Shown piece after piece: positions 63,471 to 64,000 of a DNA stretch of 64,000 nucleotides. The position numbers and the translations under genes are program-made. The stretch spans positions 1,550,001-1,614,000 of the forward strand of contig OY764868.1 of NCBI GenBank assembly GCA_963668545.1, given 5' to 3'. The first letter of the stretch is position 1, and each line of letters begins with the position of its first letter. The notes below the pieces were generated by a model. That model was not told the DNA's origin, ran no database searches, and saw nothing but the letters and a program-made list of their open reading frames with translations. Source of the stretch: G963662265 sp963668545 (lineage in GTDB: Bacteria; Spirochaetota; Spirochaetia; CADAEX01).

Positions 63471-64000
63471 CTATGATTTTTTTTACCAGAGGGTTTCTCA
63501 TTACATCTTCAGATGTGAAAAAAGAAAAACCTATCTGGTTGATATTTTTGAGTGTATTCAGGGCATGAATAAGCCCTGATCTTTTTTTATTCGGCAGATC
63601 AATCTGTGTTATATCTCCGGTTATTACTGCCTTTGAATTTTCCCCGATACGGGTAAGGAACATCTTCATCTGTTCAATTGTCGTATTCTGGGCTTCATCG
63701 AGAATTATGAATGAATCACTCAGACTCCTTCCCCTCATATAGGCAAGAGGGGCTATCTCAATCATTTTATTTTCTTCCATTTTCTGTATTGTTTCAAACG
63801 GCAGAAGAGCTTCTATTGAATCATAAAGAGGCCTGAGATAAGGACTGATTTTCTGAATAAGATCACCGGGAAGGAATCCAAGACTTTCACCAGCCTCCAC
63901 TACCGGTCTTGTAATTATCAGTTTTCTCTTTTTCTTCTGAAGTATTTCACTCAGTGCCTTTGCAACAGCGAGATATGTTTTCCCTGTCCCTGCCGGTCCT
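63448..64000 (-). CDS. phoH: PhoH-family ATPase (N-terminus beyond window edge)
   Basis: The C-terminal 183 codons of a PhoH-like P-loop protein; the gene enters from the right edge. Visible are Walker A GPAGTGKTYLAVAKAL just inside the edge, ITRPVVEAGESLGFLPGDL, Walker B SFIILDEAQNTT, and RIGENSKAVITGDITQIDLP. PhoH proteins are cytoplasmic ATPases, possibly RNA helicases, and neighbour ybeY in many bacteria. The reading frame is open to base 64000, so the internal ATG at 63900 is not the start. Confidence 0.95.
   Translation of the reverse strand, partial: GPAGTGKTYLAVAKALSEILQKKKRKLIITRPVVEAGESLGFLPGDLIQKISPYLRPLYDSIEALLPFETIQKMEENKMIEIAPLAYMRGRSLSDSFIILDEAQNTTIEQMKMFLTRIGENSKAVITGDITQIDLPNKKRSGLIHALNTLKNINQIGFSFFTSEDVMRNPLVKKIIDAYEKEN

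Noticed and set aside
1..64000. tRNA, rRNA, CRISPR, insertion sequence or prophage content
   Set aside because: No cloverleaf-like, rRNA-like, regularly spaced repeat, transposase or phage structural sequence was recognised on either strand by reading; a covariance-model search would be needed to exclude small RNAs.

Overview
The window looks like a chromosomal stretch of a spirochaete (Spirochaetota, on the Treponema side). It is AT-rich and most genes lie on the minus strand. The main lineage markers are a gene for a cytoplasmic-filament (CfpA-like) protein next to a pyruvate-phosphate-dikinase-like gene, a vWA protein and a pallilysin-like lipoprotein beside them, and two binding proteins whose signal peptide is followed directly by GGKKE. 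The genus cannot be fixed from sequence alone. No rRNA, tRNA, CRISPR array, insertion sequence or prophage was seen.

Left part (1-16 kb): a truncated sugar-binding protein sits under a LacI-type regulator, with inverted repeats on both sides of its promoter. A SixA-like phosphatase follows. Two FbpABC-like (iron/organophosphonate-type) ABC importers then diverge from a shared control region near 7.1-7.3 kb. One permease carries an extra membrane segment of about 175 residues. A two-gene RND/TolC efflux pair without its adaptor comes next, then a small PC4/YdbC-like protein.

Purine block (16.3-22 kb): purB-guaB-purA-guaA form one tight operon covering both branches from IMP to AMP and GMP. 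The preceding step is encoded at 40.3-42.3 kb by purH split into two genes at its domain boundary.

Filament and surface block (22-36 kb): a TPR protein and a small conserved protein; a PPDK homologue that keeps its PEP and histidine sites but has lost its ATP-site residues; an unknown protein with a basic linker; and CfpA behind an A-tract promoter. Divergent from CfpA is a four-gene operon: vWA protein, degenerate GlgD-like protein, NrnA-type DHH phosphoesterase and pallilysin-like lipoprotein. From what I recall of Treponema pallidum, this resembles its TP0746-TP0751 region.

Right part (36-64 kb): SPOR protein, LapA-like protein, MiaB, and an LCP (LytR-CpsA-Psr) domain with no start codon. 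The LCP domain is joined to the upstream gene across an A11 tract that reads A AAA AAC TGA, a candidate frameshift or slippage fusion. Then come an outer-membrane barrel with a lipoprotein partner and a 1290-residue repeat/beta-helix surface protein. A long minus-strand cluster follows: phosphoribosyltransferase, HtrA, Map, bactofilin, TPR protein, NusB, PpiC/SurA, SecG, TpiA, Pgk and Gap. The window ends with TPR protein, CorC, YbeY, PgpH-type HD protein and PhoH (truncated by the window edge).
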